Source of the DNA: Deltaproteobacteria bacterium RIFCSPHIGHO2_02_FULL_40_11
Lineage (GTDB): Bacteria > Bdellovibrionota > JACOXK01 > 2-02-FULL-40-11
Direction of reading: 5' to 3'
Length of the DNA stretch: 12,793 nt
Assembly (NCBI GenBank): GCA_001798105.1
Contig: MGRI01000007.1
Span: 434-13,226 of the forward strand
Shown here: in pieces, positions 12,764-12,793 of the stretch
Numbering within the stretch: position 1 is the first letter of the stretch
Layout: every line of letters begins with the position of its first letter
Translations under genes and position numbers: made by a program
Notes under the pieces: generated by a model
Told to the model about the DNA's origin: nothing
The model's database searches: none
What the model saw: the letters and a program-made list of their open reading frames with translations, nothing else

Positions 12764-12793
12764 GTCATCCCCGCGAACGCGGGGATCTTCCTT
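12764..12793 (+). repeat. Dispersed hairpin repeat, third copy at the window edge
   Basis: GTC, arm ATCCCCGC (12767-12774), loop GAAC, arm GCGGGGAT (12779-12786), then CTTCCTT. It starts 20 nt after the stop codon of the last gene, in the same orientation as the copy at 11758, so the two are direct repeats around that gene. Its right flank is cut by the window end. Confidence 0.85.

Overview
The window is a compact, AT-rich bacterial chromosome segment with ten well-supported core or accessory genes, two secreted proteins of unknown function and several small genes. Housekeeping genes (tsaE, miaB, guaB, guaA) are interleaved with accessory genes. A TIGR02147-type regulator, a CxC...CxxH small protein, an alpha-oxoamine synthase resembling serine palmitoyltransferase, and short dispersed hairpins in 3' ends together suggest a Gram-negative, deltaproteobacteria-like lineage such as Bdellovibrionota or a related candidate group. 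This placement is inference; there is no rRNA in the window.

Left part (1-3621): a secreted protein of unknown function (111-1064), then a DoxX-family membrane protein (1135-1545), converging on a PLP-dependent alpha-oxoamine synthase (1551-2735, minus). The latter diverges from tsaE (2837-3259), which is followed by a small zinc-binding-like protein (3292-3621). The leaders of the first two genes share a 7-8 bp dyad with identical 15-nt spacing.

Middle part (3680-8633): miaB, then an accessory block. The block holds a 58-aa ORF overlapping a MNT-fold nucleotidyltransferase (5160-5645); a TIGR02147 regulator overlapping by 4 nt a secreted HExxH protein with a beta-helix-like C-terminal half (5751-7918); and a second nucleotidyltransferase overlapping a 66-aa ORF (7971-8619). 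A 41-bp direct repeat (40/41 identical) ends both nucleotidyltransferase modules at 5619-5659 and 8593-8633, bracketing about 3 kb that looks like an inserted or duplicated cassette immediately upstream of the guaB promoter.

Right part (8631-12793): guaB-guaA, the two-step IMP to XMP to GMP operon, then a secreted protein of unknown function bracketed by two copies of a dispersed GTC-ATCCCCGC hairpin.

A window-wide pattern is that genes starting their own transcription unit (111, 2837, 3680, 5027, 5751, 7971) lack a Shine-Dalgarno sequence and have a -10-like hexamer only 12-18 nt before the ATG, while genes further inside units (1135, 3292, 5160, 6578, 8419) and 11833 have clear purine-rich ribosome binding sites. 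This suggests leaderless or near-leaderless mRNAs. The exceptions are guaB, which has a longer leader with an RBS, and guaA, which starts directly on the guaB stop.
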